Positions 41,316-52,645 are shown, counted from the stretch's first letter. The stretch is DNA of 64,000 nucleotides from Candidatus Pantoea bituminis (GCF_018842675.1 NZ_JAGTWO010000004.1:310001-374000); one strand, 5' to 3'. Notes: generated by a model from the sequence alone, not told the origin. Translations and numbers: made by a program.

Positions 41316-42059
41316 ATGTTAGAGCAAATCTGCCAACTGGCGCGTGAAGCGGGCGATGCCATCATGCACGTTTATAATGGCGCGGCACCGCTTGACGTTT
41401 CTCACAAATCCGATGACTCGCCTGTGACGGCGGCAGACATCGCCGCACACAACGTCATTATTCAGGGTTTAAAACAGCTCTCTCCTGATGTGCCGGTATT
41501 ATCAGAAGAAGATCCGCAAGGTTGGGATGTTCGCCAGCATTGGCAGCATTACTGGCTGGTCGATCCGCTGGATGGCACCAAAGAGTTTATCAAACGCAAC
41601 GGCGAGTTCACCGTCAACATTGCACTGATTGAACAAGGCAAGCCGGTGATGGGAGTGGTATATGCGCCCGCGCTGGGCGTGATGTATTCCGCCGCAGAAG
41701 GTAAAGCCTGGAAAGAAGAGGGCGGTCAGCATGTGCAAATTCAGGCGCAGGATGCACGTCCGCCGCTGGTGGTGGTCAGTCGCTCACATGGCGATGATGA
41801 TGAGATGAAACAATACCTGAAACAGCTGGGCGAGCACCAAACAGTTGCTACCGGTTCTTCATTGAAATTCTGTTTGGTCGCAGAAGGTAAAGCTCAGCTT
41901 TACCCGCGTTTTGGGCCAACCAATATCTGGGATACCGCAGCGGGTCACGCGGTAGCGATGGCGGCGGGTGCGCATGTTCACGACTGGCAGGGTAAAACAC
42001 TGGATTACGCGCCACGTGAATCTTTCCTCAATCCGGGTTTCCGTGTGTCCCTGTTCTGA
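41316..42059 (+). CDS. cysQ: CysQ, 3'(2'),5'-bisphosphate nucleotidase
   Basis: CysQ hydrolyses 3'-phosphoadenosine 5'-phosphate to AMP, protecting sulfate assimilation from this toxic by-product. The 247 residues match E. coli (246). The inositol-monophosphatase fold shows the metal motif [17 protein letters not shown] and the second motif [14 protein letters not shown]. It is divergent from cpdB across a 293-bp gap (41023-41315) in which I see a -35-like TTGACA (41253-41258) but no convincing -10 at normal spacing. Confidence 0.97.
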   Translation: MLEQICQLAREAGDAIMHVYNGAAPLDVSHKSDDSPVTAADIAAHNVIIQGLKQLSPDVPVLSEEDPQGWDVRQHWQHYWLVDPLDGTKEFIKRNGEFTVNIALIEQGKPVMGVVYAPALGVMYSAAEGKAWKEEGGQHVQIQAQDARPPLVVVSRSHGDDDEMKQYLKQLGEHQTVATGSSLKFCLVAEGKAQLYPRFGPTNIWDTAAGHAVAMAAGAHVHDWQGKTLDYAPRESFLNPGFRVSLF

Positions 42060-42065
42060 TAGGCA

Positions 42066-42089
42066 AAACGGGAGGTTTTCCTCCCGTTT
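42066..42089. terminator. Bidirectional terminator between cysQ and ytfJ
   Basis: aaacgggagg (42066-42075) pairs with cctcccgttt (42080-42089) around a TTTT loop, between convergent genes. Confidence 0.8.
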
Positions 42090-42100
42090 ATTAACACTGC

Positions 42101-42658
42101 TTATTCTTTTAACAACGTTTTCAGCAATATCATTACCTGCCGCAACTCTTGCTGCGTGAGCGCTCCATCTTTTACAAATCGAACCTGTCCCGTCTTATCT
42201 ACGACCACAATCGCCGAACTGCTTTCTTCAAGCTGCCAGGCTTTTTGAATATTACCTTTACTATCAATAATAAACTGCGACCACGGATACTGCTGTTTGT
42301 TGCTGTGAATGCTGCTGCGCACAAACATGCCGGTGCCCGGAATTGCGTCATCGGTATTGACGATGGTGGTGGTTTGATAACGATCGTGCGGAAATTTCGC
42401 GGCTTTGATCGCTTCTACCAGCGCAGCATTCTTTTCCTTTGCTGATGAACGGCCGGCAATATGCTGAATCACGCGTACTTTGCCGATCAGCTGTGCACTG
42501 TTCCAACTTTTATAGCTAAACTCATTTTGATGCCAAAGCAATTCGCCTTTGTCGTTAATGCCTACTGCGGGAACGCGCTCGCCCTGTTTGATATCGTGAG
42601 CAAGTGCGGTAACCGGCATTATCAGGGTTAAAAATATCGCCGCCCATGTTGTCCGCAT
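42101..42658 (-). CDS. ytfJ: YtfJ, periplasmic thioredoxin-fold family protein
   Basis: This is a 185-residue secreted protein with signal peptide MRTTWAAIFLTLIMPVTALA. It matches E. coli YtfJ (184) in IAGRSSAKEKNA, PHDRYQTTTIVNTDDAIPG and SSAIVVVDKTGQVRFVKDG. The fold resembles thioredoxin-like peroxiredoxins but lacks a visible CXXC. The function is not established. The ATG at 42658 has AAGGA at good spacing; a GTG at 42664 would be too close to it. Confidence 0.92.
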   Translation of the reverse strand: MRTTWAAIFLTLIMPVTALAHDIKQGERVPAVGINDKGELLWHQNEFSYKSWNSAQLIGKVRVIQHIAGRSSAKEKNAALVEAIKAAKFPHDRYQTTTIVNTDDAIPGTGMFVRSSIHSNKQQYPWSQFIIDSKGNIQKAWQLEESSSAIVVVDKTGQVRFVKDGALTQQELRQVMILLKTLLKE

Positions 42659-42973
42659 AAACACATCCTTAAGTGATCAGACCAGTTAGTCATTTTATTG
42701 CAATAGTAGGCAGTGATGATGCTGCTGTCGCGGCAAAGTGTCAGGTTTGTTATCAACGCCACAATTCCTTAACGACTGAAGGTTTATACTGGGTTGTGTC
42801 ACGGCAGTAACAGAGTGTTCTGTAATGGTGTGTCAACTCAGTAAATAAATTCAATTTTCGGAACACGAGTAACGCACAGTGTTCTATAGTTTATCCGCAA
42901 TTTGCGCTTCAAGGGCTCGTACCGATTTTGGCAACGGCGAAGCGTGTTTATAAAAATTTAGGAGTTAGACAGA

Positions 42974-43180
42974 ATGAAGATCTTCCAGCGCTATAATCCG
43001 CTGCAAATAGCGAAATACGTAAAAACGCTGTTCCGAGGAAGGTTGTATATCAAGGACGTTGGCGCGTTCGAGTTCGACAAGGGAAAAGTGTTAATTCCCC
43101 GCGTCAAAGACAAACAGCATCTGAGCGTAATGTCAGAAATTAACCGTCAGGTTGTTCGTCTGAAGCTTGAGTTCAACTAA
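42974..43180 (+). CDS. ytfK: YtfK, small stress-response protein acting on SpoT
   Basis: This 68-residue protein is the same length as E. coli YtfK, which stimulates (p)ppGpp accumulation through SpoT during phosphate and fatty-acid starvation. Conserved segments: [19 protein letters not shown] and [25 protein letters not shown] precedes the ATG. The 315-bp gap 42659-42973 holds the divergent promoters of ytfJ and ytfK. YtfK belongs to the Pho regulon in E. coli, but I could not find a convincing Pho box here. Confidence 0.93.
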   Translation: MKIFQRYNPLQIAKYVKTLFRGRLYIKDVGAFEFDKGKVLIPRVKDKQHLSVMSEINRQVVRLKLEFN

Positions 43181-43213
43181 TCAAAAAAATAGCAGTAAGC
43201 AGTATGCAAAAGA

Positions 43214-43234
43214 AAGGGCGCCAACGGCGCCCTT
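43214..43234. terminator. Bidirectional terminator between ytfK and ytfL
   Basis: An 8-bp stem agggcgcc (43215-43222) and ggcgccct (43226-43233) with a 3-nt loop, A-rich on the left and T-rich on the right, separates convergent genes. Confidence 0.8.
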
Positions 43235-43241
43235 AATATTT

Positions 43242-44563
43242 TTACTCTTCAGTGGTTTTTGTGAGGTTTAAGACCGGCGGACGTTCCTCTATCCGCGTCA
43301 CTAAGAGCTGGTCGATGCGATAGCTATCGATATCCACCACTTCAAACTTGAAGCCAGCAAATTTCACGAAATCGGTACGTTTCGGGATTTTGCGCAGCAT
43401 GAACATCATGAAGCCGCCAATGGTTTCGTAGTTACCGGACTGCGGAAAATCGTCGATATGCAGCACACGCATCACATCATCAATTGGCGTACCACCCTCA
43501 ACCAGCCATGAATTCTCATCACGCGCCACAATTTGCTCTTCCATGCCTTGGCCAACCAAATCACCCATCAGCGTGGTCATAACGTCGTTTAACGTGATGA
43601 TACCGACGACTAACGCGTATTCATTCATGATCACGGCAAAATCGTCACCAGCGGTTTTGAAGCTTTCCAGCGCCTCCGAAAGCGTCAGCGTGTCTGGCAC
43701 AATCAACGCCGAACGAATTTGCAGCCCGCTGTTCAGCGTCATGCTTTGGTTGCCCAACACGCGTAGCAGCAGTTCTTTGGAGTCGACGTAGCCAACGATG
43801 TGGTCAATGTCACCGCTACAGACTAAAAACTTAGAATGTGGATGTTCCGCGATTTTGGTTTTCAGGCTGTTCTCTTCTTCATTCAAATCAAACCAGACGA
43901 TATTTTCGCGTGAGGTCATTGAAGAAGGAACGGTACGTGATTCCAGTTCAAACACGTTTTCAATCAGTTCGTGTTCTTGCTTACGCAACACGCCCGCCAG
44001 CGCACCGGCTTCAACTACCGCATAAATATCATCAGAGGTGATGTCATCTTTGCGCACCATCGGTAGCTTGAAGATGCGAAAGAAGACGTTAGCCAAACCG
44101 TTAAATAAAAACACCAGCGGGCGCAGGATCATTAAACAGAAGCGCATGGGGTTGATGATACGCAAGGCAACGGCTTCCGGCGCAATCATGCCGACGCGTT
44201 TTGGCGTCAGGTCGGCGAACAAAATAAACAGGCTGGTGACAATGGTGAAGGAGCAGATAAAGCTGAGCTGCTCGGCGAGATCCGGGGCAACAAAACGGCT
44301 AAACAAACTGTTGAAAGCGGGAGAAAAAGCCGCGTCACCGACGATACCGCCGAGAATAGCCACCGCATTCAGACCAATTTGCACTACGGTGAAGAACATT
44401 CCGGGCGTTTCCTGCATCTTTAACACACGTTGTGCATTAATGTTGCCTTCATCGGCGAGCAGTTTCAGTTTGATCTTACGGGCGGCGGCCAGCGAGATTT
44501 CCGAGAGGGAGAAAAAGCACTGATTACGATCAGCAAAAGAATGACAAGCAAGCTATCTAACAT
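43242..44563 (-). CDS. ytfL: YtfL/PaeA, CNNM-CBS domain transporter family protein (one frameshift in this sequence)
   Basis: YtfL is an inner-membrane protein of the CorC/CNNM (DUF21-CBS) family, reported to export cadaverine and putrescine (PaeA). It has a DUF21 membrane domain (about 1-190), paired CBS domains (about 205-335, with TPIDDVMRVL after them) and a CorC_HlyC domain at the C-terminus. The frame breaks at the A5 run 44512-44516; six bases give ISAFFSLSEISLAAARKIK and 440 residues (E. coli about 447). The start at 44563 follows from this repair; without it the gene would seem to begin at 44426. A long structured leader lies upstream. Confidence 0.93.
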
Positions 44564-44590
44564 ATGAGATCCAAAGGGTTATCCACTTGT

Positions 44591-44670
44591 CATTTTTGGC
44601 CTGGGCAGCGCGAGGTAAGATCGTACTTCATGTACTTACCCATCGATCTGGGCTATCCGTGCCAAAAATG
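44591..44670 (-). promoter_or_regulatory. Structured leader upstream of ytfL, possible regulatory RNA element
   Basis: A perfect 10-bp inverted repeat (catttttggc 44591-44600, gccaaaaatg 44661-44670) closes an 80-nt element 28 bp before the ytfL start. Inside is a second hairpin (ggtaa 44614-44618 with ttacc 44636-44640, then gtac/gtac). On the minus strand a TATAAT (44743-44748) could start a transcript of about 175 nt of leader. Further hairpins lie at 44718-44734 and 44736-44759. The whole 494-bp gap 44564-45057 has no convincing gene; E. coli has msrA here. Confidence 0.45.
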
Positions 44671-45057
44671 TCTGCGCCAATTCGACAAAGAAAATCACTG
44701 TCGGGGCAGAAATGAAAACAGGCGATATGCCTGTGGTGGCTGATTATAGCAGCAGCCACAATGTTGCCGCCAGAGGGCGAATAGCAGCATAAGCGGGAAG
44801 TGTCAGGCGAAACCGGGAACAGAACCGTAAGATTAATCTGAGTGAGGCACCTGAACAAGCCGATCGGCTGCACGGTTGTTGTATCGATCCCGGCATTTAC
44901 CGACAATAGTCGGCGATTTGACTTAGATGTCGCCTTTACGCCACCGTTAGCAAAAAAGTGTGGCTATGATGATGGTGTTGCCTTGCCGTAAGAGCAGGCA
45001 AAGAAGATTAATGAGTGCCCTGCGGAAAAGGGGCCGGCATGATTAACAGGAGTACCC

Positions 45058-46796
45058 GTGCCACGATTTCATATTTATTGTATGGCCAGCCTGCTGCTTG
45101 CCGCGCCTTCCCTTGGGGCTGCGACAGTACGATTGCAGGTAGAAGGGTTAACCGGGGATTTGCAAAAAAATGTCAGAGCGCGCTTGTCCACCATTGGCAG
45201 CGATGAGGTCTCAAATGATGGCCGTTTCCGCGCGCGCGTTTCGGAAGCGGTAAAAGAAGGGCTGCGTGCACTGGGTTATTATGAACCCGATATCGATTTT
45301 GAATCACGTCCGGCACCTTCACAGGGCGGCCGCCCAGTATTGATTGCCCACGTGAAGCCGGGAGAGCCGGTAAGAATCGGCGGCAGCACCATTGTGGTTG
45401 AAGGCGATGCCAGAAACGATGCCGATTACAAAGCCTGGGTTGAACAAGGCCGCCCGAAAGTCGGCACCCAGCTGAATCACGGGCAGTATGATAAATTCAA
45501 AAGCGGTTTTTCCAACCTTGCTCTTCGTAACGGTTACTTCGACGGTGATTTCAAACAGAGCCAGCTCGGCATATCTGTAGAACGGCGTGAAGCCTTCTGG
45601 GATATCGATTACGACAGCGGCCCACGCTATCGTTTTGGCGACGTGACGTTCGAAAAATCGCAAATCCGTGACGAATACCTGCGCAATCTGGTGCCCTTCA
45701 AAAAGGGCGATTACTACAGCTCACGTGATTTAGCCGAACTCAACCGTCGTCTTTCTGCAACCGGTTGGTTTAATTCCGTGGTGGTGGCGCCAGAATTTAA
45801 TGAAGGCCGAAAAACCAAAGTGCTGCCGCTGAGCGCGGTGGTGTCGCCACGTACCGAAAATACCATTGAAACCGGTGTTGGCTATTCCACTGACGTCGGT
45901 CCCCGTCTGAAAGGCACCTGGAGAAAACCCTGGATAAACGATCGGGGTCATAGCCTGGTAGCCAGCGCCTATGTGTCTGCACCGGAGCAGCAGCTCGATC
46001 TCAGCTATAAAGTTCCCCTGCTGAAAAGTCCGCTGGAGCAGTATTACACCTTCTCGGGCGGGTTGAAGCGTACCGATCTCAACGACACGCAATCTGATAC
46101 ATCAACGTTAGCCGTTTCGCGTAACTGGGACAGCAGTTCCGGTTGGCAAAGAGCGGTTAACCTGCGCTGGAGCCTCGATCACTTTACCCAAGGCAGCGTC
46201 ACTAACACCACAATGTTGCTCTATCCGGGCGTTAGCGTGAACCGCACCCGTTCGCGTGGCGGCCTGATGCCAACCTGGGGCGATTCACAGCGCTATTCCG
46301 TGGACGTCTCTGACACAACCTGGGGCTCAGACGTAGATTTCCTGATCCTTCAGGCACAAAACGTCTGGATCCGTACCTTGGGCGATAATCACCGCTTTGT
46401 CGCACGCGGTAATGTTGGCTGGATTGAAACCAACGATTTCGAAAAAGTGCCGCCCGATCTGCGTTTCTTTGCGGGGGCGATCGCAGTATTCGCGGTTACA
46501 AATACAAAGATATCTCTCCGCGTGATGATGACGGCAAGCTAACGGGCGCATCAAAAATGGCGACAGGATCGCTGGAGTATCAATACAACGTGACAGGAAA
46601 ATGGTGGGGTGCGGTCTTCGTCGATTCTGGTGAAGCCGTTAACGACATCAAACAGAGTAATTTCAAAACTGGCGCAGGTGTTGGCGTGCGCTGGTCATCG
46701 CCGGTAGGGCCGATTAAGTTCGACATCGCCCGACCGATTGGCGATCGCGAGGAACATGGTTTGCAATTTTACGTAGGACTGGGGCCTGAACTATGA
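45058..46796 (+). CDS. tamA: TamA, outer-membrane Omp85-family translocation and assembly protein (one frameshift in this sequence)
   Basis: TamA forms with TamB the TAM complex, which helps insert autotransporters and moves lipids to the outer membrane. It has a signal peptide (about 1-21), three POTRA domains (about 22-265) and a 16-strand barrel. The frame breaks at the G5 run 46473-46477; six G give [13 protein letters not shown], which contains the RG(F/Y) motif that all Omp85 proteins carry. The restored protein has 579 residues (E. coli 577). It starts at GTG 45058 with AGGAG 5 nt before. The tamB ATG overlaps its stop by 4 nt. Confidence 0.95.
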
Positions 46797-49700
46797 AGCT
46801 GTGGAAAAAGGTCCTGATAGGTATTCTGATCTTTCTGGTGCTGTTAGTGGGTGGTGTGGCATTTCTGATTGGCACCACACCAGGTTTACATCTGGTGCTA
46901 AATGGCGCATCACGCTGGGTGCCGGGCTTGTCGATCAAACAGGTCGAAGGCGGCTGGCGTAATCTGTCGATTAACGGTCTGCGTTATGAAATGCCCGGCG
47001 TCAGCGTTGATGCTGGCAATATCCATTTAGCGGTGGATTTAAATTGCCTGCTGCACTCGTCGGTGTGCGTTAATGACGTCACGCTCAAAGATATTAGCGT
47101 GGTGGTCGACAGCAAAAAAATGACGCCATCCAGCGCGCCACCGCCAGAAGAAGAGGGCGGTAGCACCAATCTCAGCACGCCTTATCCGATCACCTTGCGC
47201 CATCTTGGCCTGCACAACGTCAATGTCAAAGTGGATGATACAGCGATTTCGCTGATGGATTTCACCACCGGCTTGCAGTGGCAGGATCGGGCGTTAACGT
47301 TGAGTCCAACCCATATTCAAAGCCTGCTGATCGCCTTACCAAAAGCGGCGAAGGTGGCTAATGAGCAGGTGATTCAGCCCAAAGTTCAGCAACCGCAGCC
47401 AGATGAGAAACCGCTGGGTGAAACGCTGCAGGCGATGTTTGCCAAACCGCTACTGCCAGAGCTACCCGATTTTCAGCTGCCGCTGGATATTGATGTGCAG
47501 GCGATCCTGGGCGAACAGCTGCGCATTACTGGCGACACCGATATTTCAGTTAAACGCCTGCTGGTAAAAGCGAAAACCACCGATCGCCAGATGCAGCTGC
47601 ACACGCTGGAGGTTGATTCTAATCTGGGGCAGCTCAACGGCAGCGGTCAGGCTACGTTAGCGGATAACTGGCCGGTGGATTTCTCGCTCAACGGCACGGC
47701 AAACGTGGATCCGCTTAAAGGCGAAAACATCGTATTGAAGCTAAACGGAGCGATGCGTGATGAATTGGCGTTAGCGCTGAATTTATCCGGTCCGGTGCGT
47801 GCGCAACTTGATGCGACCACGCAGCCAGCGGTAGCGGGTTTACCGCTGTCGCTGAAACTTACCAGCCCACAGTTGCGTTGGCCGTTAACCGGTCCGGTGC
47901 AGTATCAGGCTGACAATCTTGATTATCAATTCAAAGGCAAAGCCACTGATTACGTGATGTCGCTGCGTACCGCAGTGAAAGGCGAAGCGGTGCCACCAGC
48001 AACGATCTCGCTCGACGGCAAAGGCAACGTGCAGCAGTTTAGTCTGGATAAATTGCGTGTCGCCGCGCTGCAAGGCAATGTTGATCTCACCGCGCTGGTG
48101 GATTGGAGCAAAGCGATCAGCTGGCGCAGCGAATTGACCTTGTCAGGAATTGATACTGCAAAACAGTATCCCGATTGGCCGGCGAAGCTGGATGGTAAGA
48201 TCGCTACGCGCGGCAGCCTGTATGGCGGAACCTGGCAAGTCAGCGTGCCGCAGTTGCAGTTGAAAGGAAACGTGAAGCAAAACGCAGTAACCGCAGACGG
48301 CTCACTGAGCGGCAACAGCTACAATCAATGGACGGTGCCCGGTATCAAGCTGGCATTAGGCCGCAACCATTTAGACGTAAAAGGTGCGCTAGGCGATACG
48401 GTAAACCTCGACGCAACCATTGATGCGCCACAGCTCAATAATGCCTTGCCGGGATTAGGCGGTGTGGTGAAAGGCACCCTTAAAGCACGCGGAACATTGC
48501 AGGCGCCACAGGTATTGGCTGACCTCAATGCCACCGGTTTGCGTTGGCAACAGTTGCAAATCAACCGCGTTACGCTGAATGGCGACGTGCGTTCCAGCGA
48601 TCAAATCGCTGGCAAGCTGCAATTACGCGTTGAACAGCTTAAACAGGATGCCTTGAGCATTAACCTGTTGACGCTGAATGCCGACGGTAACGAAAAGCAG
48701 CATCAGCTCAAACTCGATGTTCAGGGTAAACCGGTTTCCGGTCAGCTGGCGTTGAGCGGCAGCTTTGATCGCCAGCAGCAGCGTTGGAAAGGCTCACTGA
48801 ACAACACGCACTTCGACACGCCAGTAGGCGAATGGCGACTGACACGGGCGATGGCGATCGATTATCTCAACGCCAAACAAACCGCCACCATTGGCGCGCA
48901 TTGCTGGCAGAACCCCAATGCGCAGTTGTGCGTGCCGGAGCCGATTGAAGCGGGCCCGAGCGGAAAAGCGCATGTGGTGCTTAATCGCTTTGATCTGGCC
49001 ATGATCAAACCGTTTATGCCCGATGCGACCAAACTCAACGGCGTGTTCAGCGGTGATGCGCGTGTAAACTGGAGTGCTGACGGTAGCTTGCCAACCGGCA
49101 CAGTGGCATTGAAGGGTAATGGCGTCAAAGTTGAGCAGGATGTGCAGGGCAACACGCTGCCGATTGCCTTCGATACACTTAATCTAAATGCCGCGCTGCG
49201 CAACGGTCGCGCGCAGCTCGACTGGCTGATTCGCATCGCGAATAACGGTCAGCTCGATGGCAACGTCCAAATCAACGATCCTGAAAATCGCCGTACGCTG
49301 GGCGGTAACGTTAACATTCGCAATATTTCGTTGGCGATGATCAATCCGGCCCTGATGCAGGGCGAGCAGATCAAAGGCAAGCTCAACAGCAGTTTGCGCC
49401 TTGGCGGCAGCGTGCAGCAGCCGCAGGTGTTTGGTCAGCTTGGCCTGCAGGATGTCGATGTTGATGGCAGCTTCATGCCCGTTGATCTCACTGCGGCGAA
49501 CCTAAACCTGGTGTTCAATGGCATGAGTTCAACGCTCAATGGGTTGATCCAAACCGCGCAGGGTAACATCAACCTGAATGGTAATGCTGACTGGAGCCAG
49601 CTGGATAACTGGCGCGCCCGAGTCGCCGCGCAGGGTAGCCGCATACGCGTTACCGTGCCGCCAATGGTGCGCATGGATGTCTCACCGGATCTGGTATTCG

Positions 49701-50562
49701 AAGCCACACCTGCTGCTTTCAGTCTGGATGGACGTGTTGATATTCCCTGGGCGCGTATCACGGTGCAAGAAGTCCCTGAAAGTGCGACCGGCGTTTCATC
49801 CGATGCAGTGATGCTGGATGAAAACCTCAAACCTATTCAGCCGAAAACCGCCTCGATTCCGATCAACAGTAATCTGGTTATTAATGTCGGCAACGATGTG
49901 CGGCTTTCTGCTTTGGCTTGAAAGCGAAACTGAATGGCGATCTGAAACTGGTGCAGGATAAGTCAGGATTGGGATTAAACGGACAAATCAATATTCCTTC
50001 TGGTCGTTTCCATGCGTATGGTCAGGATCTGATTGTGCGTAAAGGTGAGTTGCAGTTTGCCGGACCACCCGATCAACCTTACGTCAACCTTGAAGCCATT
50101 CGTAACCCGGAAGCCACAGAGGATGATGTCACGGCGGGCCTGCGTGTTACTGGTCTGGCGGATGAGCCGAAAGTCGAGGTCTTTGCTGATCCGGCGATGT
50201 CCCAACAGGAAGCGCTTTCTTACCTTTTACGCGGTCAGGGACTCAACAGTGATGGTGACAGTAATGCACTGACTTCAGCATTGGTTGGCTTAGGGGTTGC
50301 ACAAAGTGGGCAGGTTGTGGGTAAAATCGGCGAGACATTCGGTGTCAGCAACCTTGCCCTTGATACCGCAGGTGTTGGCGACAGCCAGCAGGTGCAGGTC
50401 AGCGGTTATGTGCTGCCGGGTCTACAAGTAAAATACGGTGTTGGCATTTTTGATTCACTGGCGACGTTAACCTTGCGTTACCGCCTGATGCCCAAACTCT
50501 ATCTGGAAGCCGTGTCCGGCGTGGACCAGGCTCTCGATTTGCTCTATCAGTTTGAGTTTTAG
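46793..50562 (+). CDS. tamB: TamB, inner-membrane-anchored translocation and assembly protein (one frameshift in this sequence)
   Basis: TamB is an AsmA-like bridge protein across the periplasm, anchored by an N-terminal membrane segment (about 7-27) and binding TamA through its C-terminal DUF490 domain. The long middle is beta-rich repeat sequence. The frame breaks at the T3 run 49912-49914: four T read [17 protein letters not shown] and join the parts into 1256 residues (E. coli 1259). The C-terminus [21 protein letters not shown] keeps the family end. The gene is followed after 2 nt by ytfP. Confidence 0.95.
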
Positions 50563-50564
50563 CA

Positions 50565-50918
50565 ATGCGAATAATTGTTTACGGCAGTTTAAGGCGCAAA
50601 CAGGGAAACAGTCATTGGATGACGAACGCGCAATGGCTGGGTGATTACCCGATTGAAGGCTTCGAGCTCTACAGTCTTGGTCATTATCCCGGCGTCATCC
50701 AGGGCAATGGAACGGTACACTGCGAAGTGTACCGCATCGATGCTTCCACTCTTGGCGAGCTGGATGCGCTACGTACCAAGGGTGGAGAGTACAAACGTCA
50801 TCTCATGCAGACGCCGTTTGGCAGTGCATGGCTTTATGTTTATCAACGCTCGGTGGCTGGACGCCAGCGTATCACCAGCGGCGACTGGCTAAAGCGCGAT
50901 GAGGAACCAGAAGCCTAA
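50565..50918 (+). CDS. ytfP: YtfP, gamma-glutamylcyclotransferase-family protein
   Basis: This is a 117-residue protein with the GGCT/AIG2 fold: the N-terminal VYGSLRRKQGN motif and the conserved acid in the GEL-DAL-TKGGEY region. It matches E. coli YtfP (113). Substrate unknown. Tight spacing to tamB (stop to start 2 nt) places it in the tamAB-ytfP operon as in E. coli. Confidence 0.93.
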   Translation: MRIIVYGSLRRKQGNSHWMTNAQWLGDYPIEGFELYSLGHYPGVIQGNGTVHCEVYRIDASTLGELDALRTKGGEYKRHLMQTPFGSAWLYVYQRSVAGRQRITSGDWLKRDEEPEA

Positions 50919-50920
50919 AC

Positions 50921-50952
50921 AAAAACACCGTCCAGTTGGACGGTGTTTTTTT
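50921..50952. terminator. Bidirectional terminator between ytfP and ppa
   Basis: aaaaacaccgtcc (50921-50933) pairs with ggacggtgttttt (50938-50950) around a 4-nt loop, with T7 beyond, between convergent genes. Confidence 0.9.
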
Positions 50953-50969
50953 ATGGCTCGGCAACAGAA

Positions 50970-51500
50970 TTATTTCTTCTGAGCGCGCTCATAAGAGGCA
51001 ATGATTTCTGCTTTCGCAGCTTCGGCGTTATCCCAGCCGTCAACTTTCACCCATTTGCCTTTTTCCAAATCTTTGTAGTGCTCAAAGAAGTGGGTGATCT
51101 GTGCGCGCAGCAGTTCTGGCAGGTCGTTCACATCTTTGATGTGATCGTACTCTTTAGAGAGTTTGGTGTGCGGAACCGCAACCAGTTTGGCATCTTCGCC
51201 AGACTCGTCGGTCATTTTCAGCACGCCAACTGGACGGCAGCGGATTACGGAGCCTGGTACCAGTGGATATTGGGTCGGTACCAGCACGTCAACCGGATCA
51301 CCATCCAAAGATAAGGTGTGGTTGATGTAGCCGTAGTTGCACGGATAGAACATGGCGGTAGACATAAAGCGGTCTACAAACAGGGCACCAGACTCTTTAT
51401 CAACTTCATATTTGATCGGATCGGCATTGGCCGGGATCTCAATGATTACGTAGATATCTTCTGGCAGGTCTTTACCTGCTGGCACCTGGTTCAAACTCAT
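50970..51500 (-). CDS. ppa: Inorganic pyrophosphatase
   Basis: Ppa hydrolyses pyrophosphate and is essential. The 176 residues equal E. coli Ppa. Active-site elements are [28 protein letters not shown] and the metal motif [10 protein letters not shown]. It faces ytfP. AAGGAATGCC precedes the ATG at 51500. Confidence 0.98.
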   Translation of the reverse strand: MSLNQVPAGKDLPEDIYVIIEIPANADPIKYEVDKESGALFVDRFMSTAMFYPCNYGYINHTLSLDGDPVDVLVPTQYPLVPGSVIRCRPVGVLKMTDESGEDAKLVAVPHTKLSKEYDHIKDVNDLPELLRAQITHFFEHYKDLEKGKWVKVDGWDNAEAAKAEIIASYERAQKK

Positions 51501-51600
51501 CGGGCATTCCTTCAGTAGTCGTATGTTGAGTGTCGGCTATTATAGCCAACTGACTCTGAAAGTATGCCCCCTTTTTGGCGTTTCGGAATGCGCCTCAACG

Positions 51601-52050
51601 CTACTTCTGTGTGACAAACAGCGAGACAATGCCCGCAGCTATCAGTGGTCCGACCGGTACGCCGCGAAAGAAGGCTACGCCAATCACTGTGCCAATGAGC
51701 AATCCGCCAATAATGGTAGGGTTCAGACTCATTAAACTCACGCCACGTCCACCGAGCCAGGCAACAAAAATGCCCACCACAATCGCCACAAGTGATTGCC
51801 AGTTAGCAAAAGATTTAATCAGGCTTGAGGCGGGCAGTGAACCGCTGGCCAGCGGGGCCATCACAGCAACGGTAAGAATAATAATGCCCAACGTGATGCC
51901 CTGTTTTTCCACATAGGGGAAAAATTGTGCCAGGGGCGTAATTTTGATTACCAGTAAAATCAGAATGGAAATCGTCACGGCGCTGTTGTGGACAAAATAA
52001 CTGAGGACGGCAAGGCAGATTAAAATAAAAGTCGAGGCATAAGCAGCCAT
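51601..52050 (-). CDS. DUF441-family membrane protein, YeaL-like
   Basis: This is a 149-residue protein with four or more membrane segments and the family stretch [20 protein letters not shown] and [23 protein letters not shown]. It aligns well with E. coli YeaL, which lies elsewhere on the chromosome. Function unknown. The ATG at 52050 has AGGGAG; an in-frame upstream start (52128) has none. In E. coli ppa is followed by the ytfQRT-yjfF galactofuranose transporter, absent here. Confidence 0.87.
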   Translation of the reverse strand: MAAYASTFILICLAVLSYFVHNSAVTISILILLVIKITPLAQFFPYVEKQGITLGIIILTVAVMAPLASGSLPASSLIKSFANWQSLVAIVVGIFVAWLGGRGVSLMSLNPTIIGGLLIGTVIGVAFFRGVPVGPLIAAGIVSLFVTQK

Positions 52051-52121
52051 GTTTTCTCCCTGAAAATGGATGAGTGCGCCAACCCATGTCAGCACATACG
52101 CGATATTACCGCGTCCATTTA

Positions 52122-52532
52122 TCAACAATCATCAGGATTGGCGCAACTCCCTTTATTCATTGATTGCAGCAGCATTGCCTGATTACGCACCACACTGACG
52201 CTTTGCGCGCTGAGCGACACCGTGCCCAAGGTGCCCTGATCGCGATAACGGCTGCGACCGGCGTCCAGCCAACTGTCGCGATAAGTTAGCCAATTACGCT
52301 GTGCAGCACGTAATTTGGCTTTTGGCTCACCACTTAATTTTTTCATCAGTTTCCCATACTGATTATTCAACTCTTTGTCCCAGGCTTGATTTGCATCGCC
52401 GTAGCATTGCGTCATTGCTGAGGTTGTGGATGCGCCTTCCATGCAGTGATCAAGCGTATCGTCAATCGCGGATTTCTGCGCCATCGCGCTGCTGCTAACG
52501 AGAGTCAGCGCCAAAGGAAGCCATTTTTTCAT
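52122..52532 (-). CDS. LprI-like (DUF1311) secreted protein
   Basis: This is a 136-residue protein with signal peptide [18 protein letters not shown] and a mature domain of the lysozyme-inhibitor LprI family: four cysteines ([21 protein letters not shown]) able to form two disulfides, and the helix [19 protein letters not shown]. LprI inhibits lysozyme in mycobacteria; that role here is only a family-based guess. It starts at ATG 52532 and runs in the same direction as the DUF441 gene 71 bp on. Confidence 0.82.
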   Translation of the reverse strand: MKKWLPLALTLVSSSAMAQKSAIDDTLDHCMEGASTTSAMTQCYGDANQAWDKELNNQYGKLMKKLSGEPKAKLRAAQRNWLTYRDSWLDAGRSRYRDQGTLGTVSLSAQSVSVVRNQAMLLQSMNKGSCANPDDC

Positions 52533-52617
52533 TGTTATTCTCTTTCTAAATGATGAGGCAGAGTTCAGCTTGATTGATGTATCCGTGATGGTCAAGCAGC
52601 TGACCATCTATCAAGGT

Positions 52618-52645
52618 TAAAGTTTCGCCACGTAATAGCCGATAC
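52618..52645 (+). promoter_or_regulatory. Sigma-28 (FliA) promoter of the second chemoreceptor
   Basis: TAAAGTTT (52618-52625) is a perfect FliA -35 element and GCCGATAC (52638-52645) matches the -10 at 7 of 8 bases. The spacer is 12 bp, one longer than consensus. It stands about 60 bp before the start codon. Confidence 0.7.

Noticed and set aside
42659..42973. Pho box upstream of ytfK
   Set aside because: Half-sites resembling CTGTCAT occur, but no pair has the 11-bp repeat spacing.
44628..44906. 92-codon open frame in the ytfL-tamA gap as an msrA remnant
   Set aside because: No MsrA motif is present and the sequence is hairpin-rich non-coding DNA.
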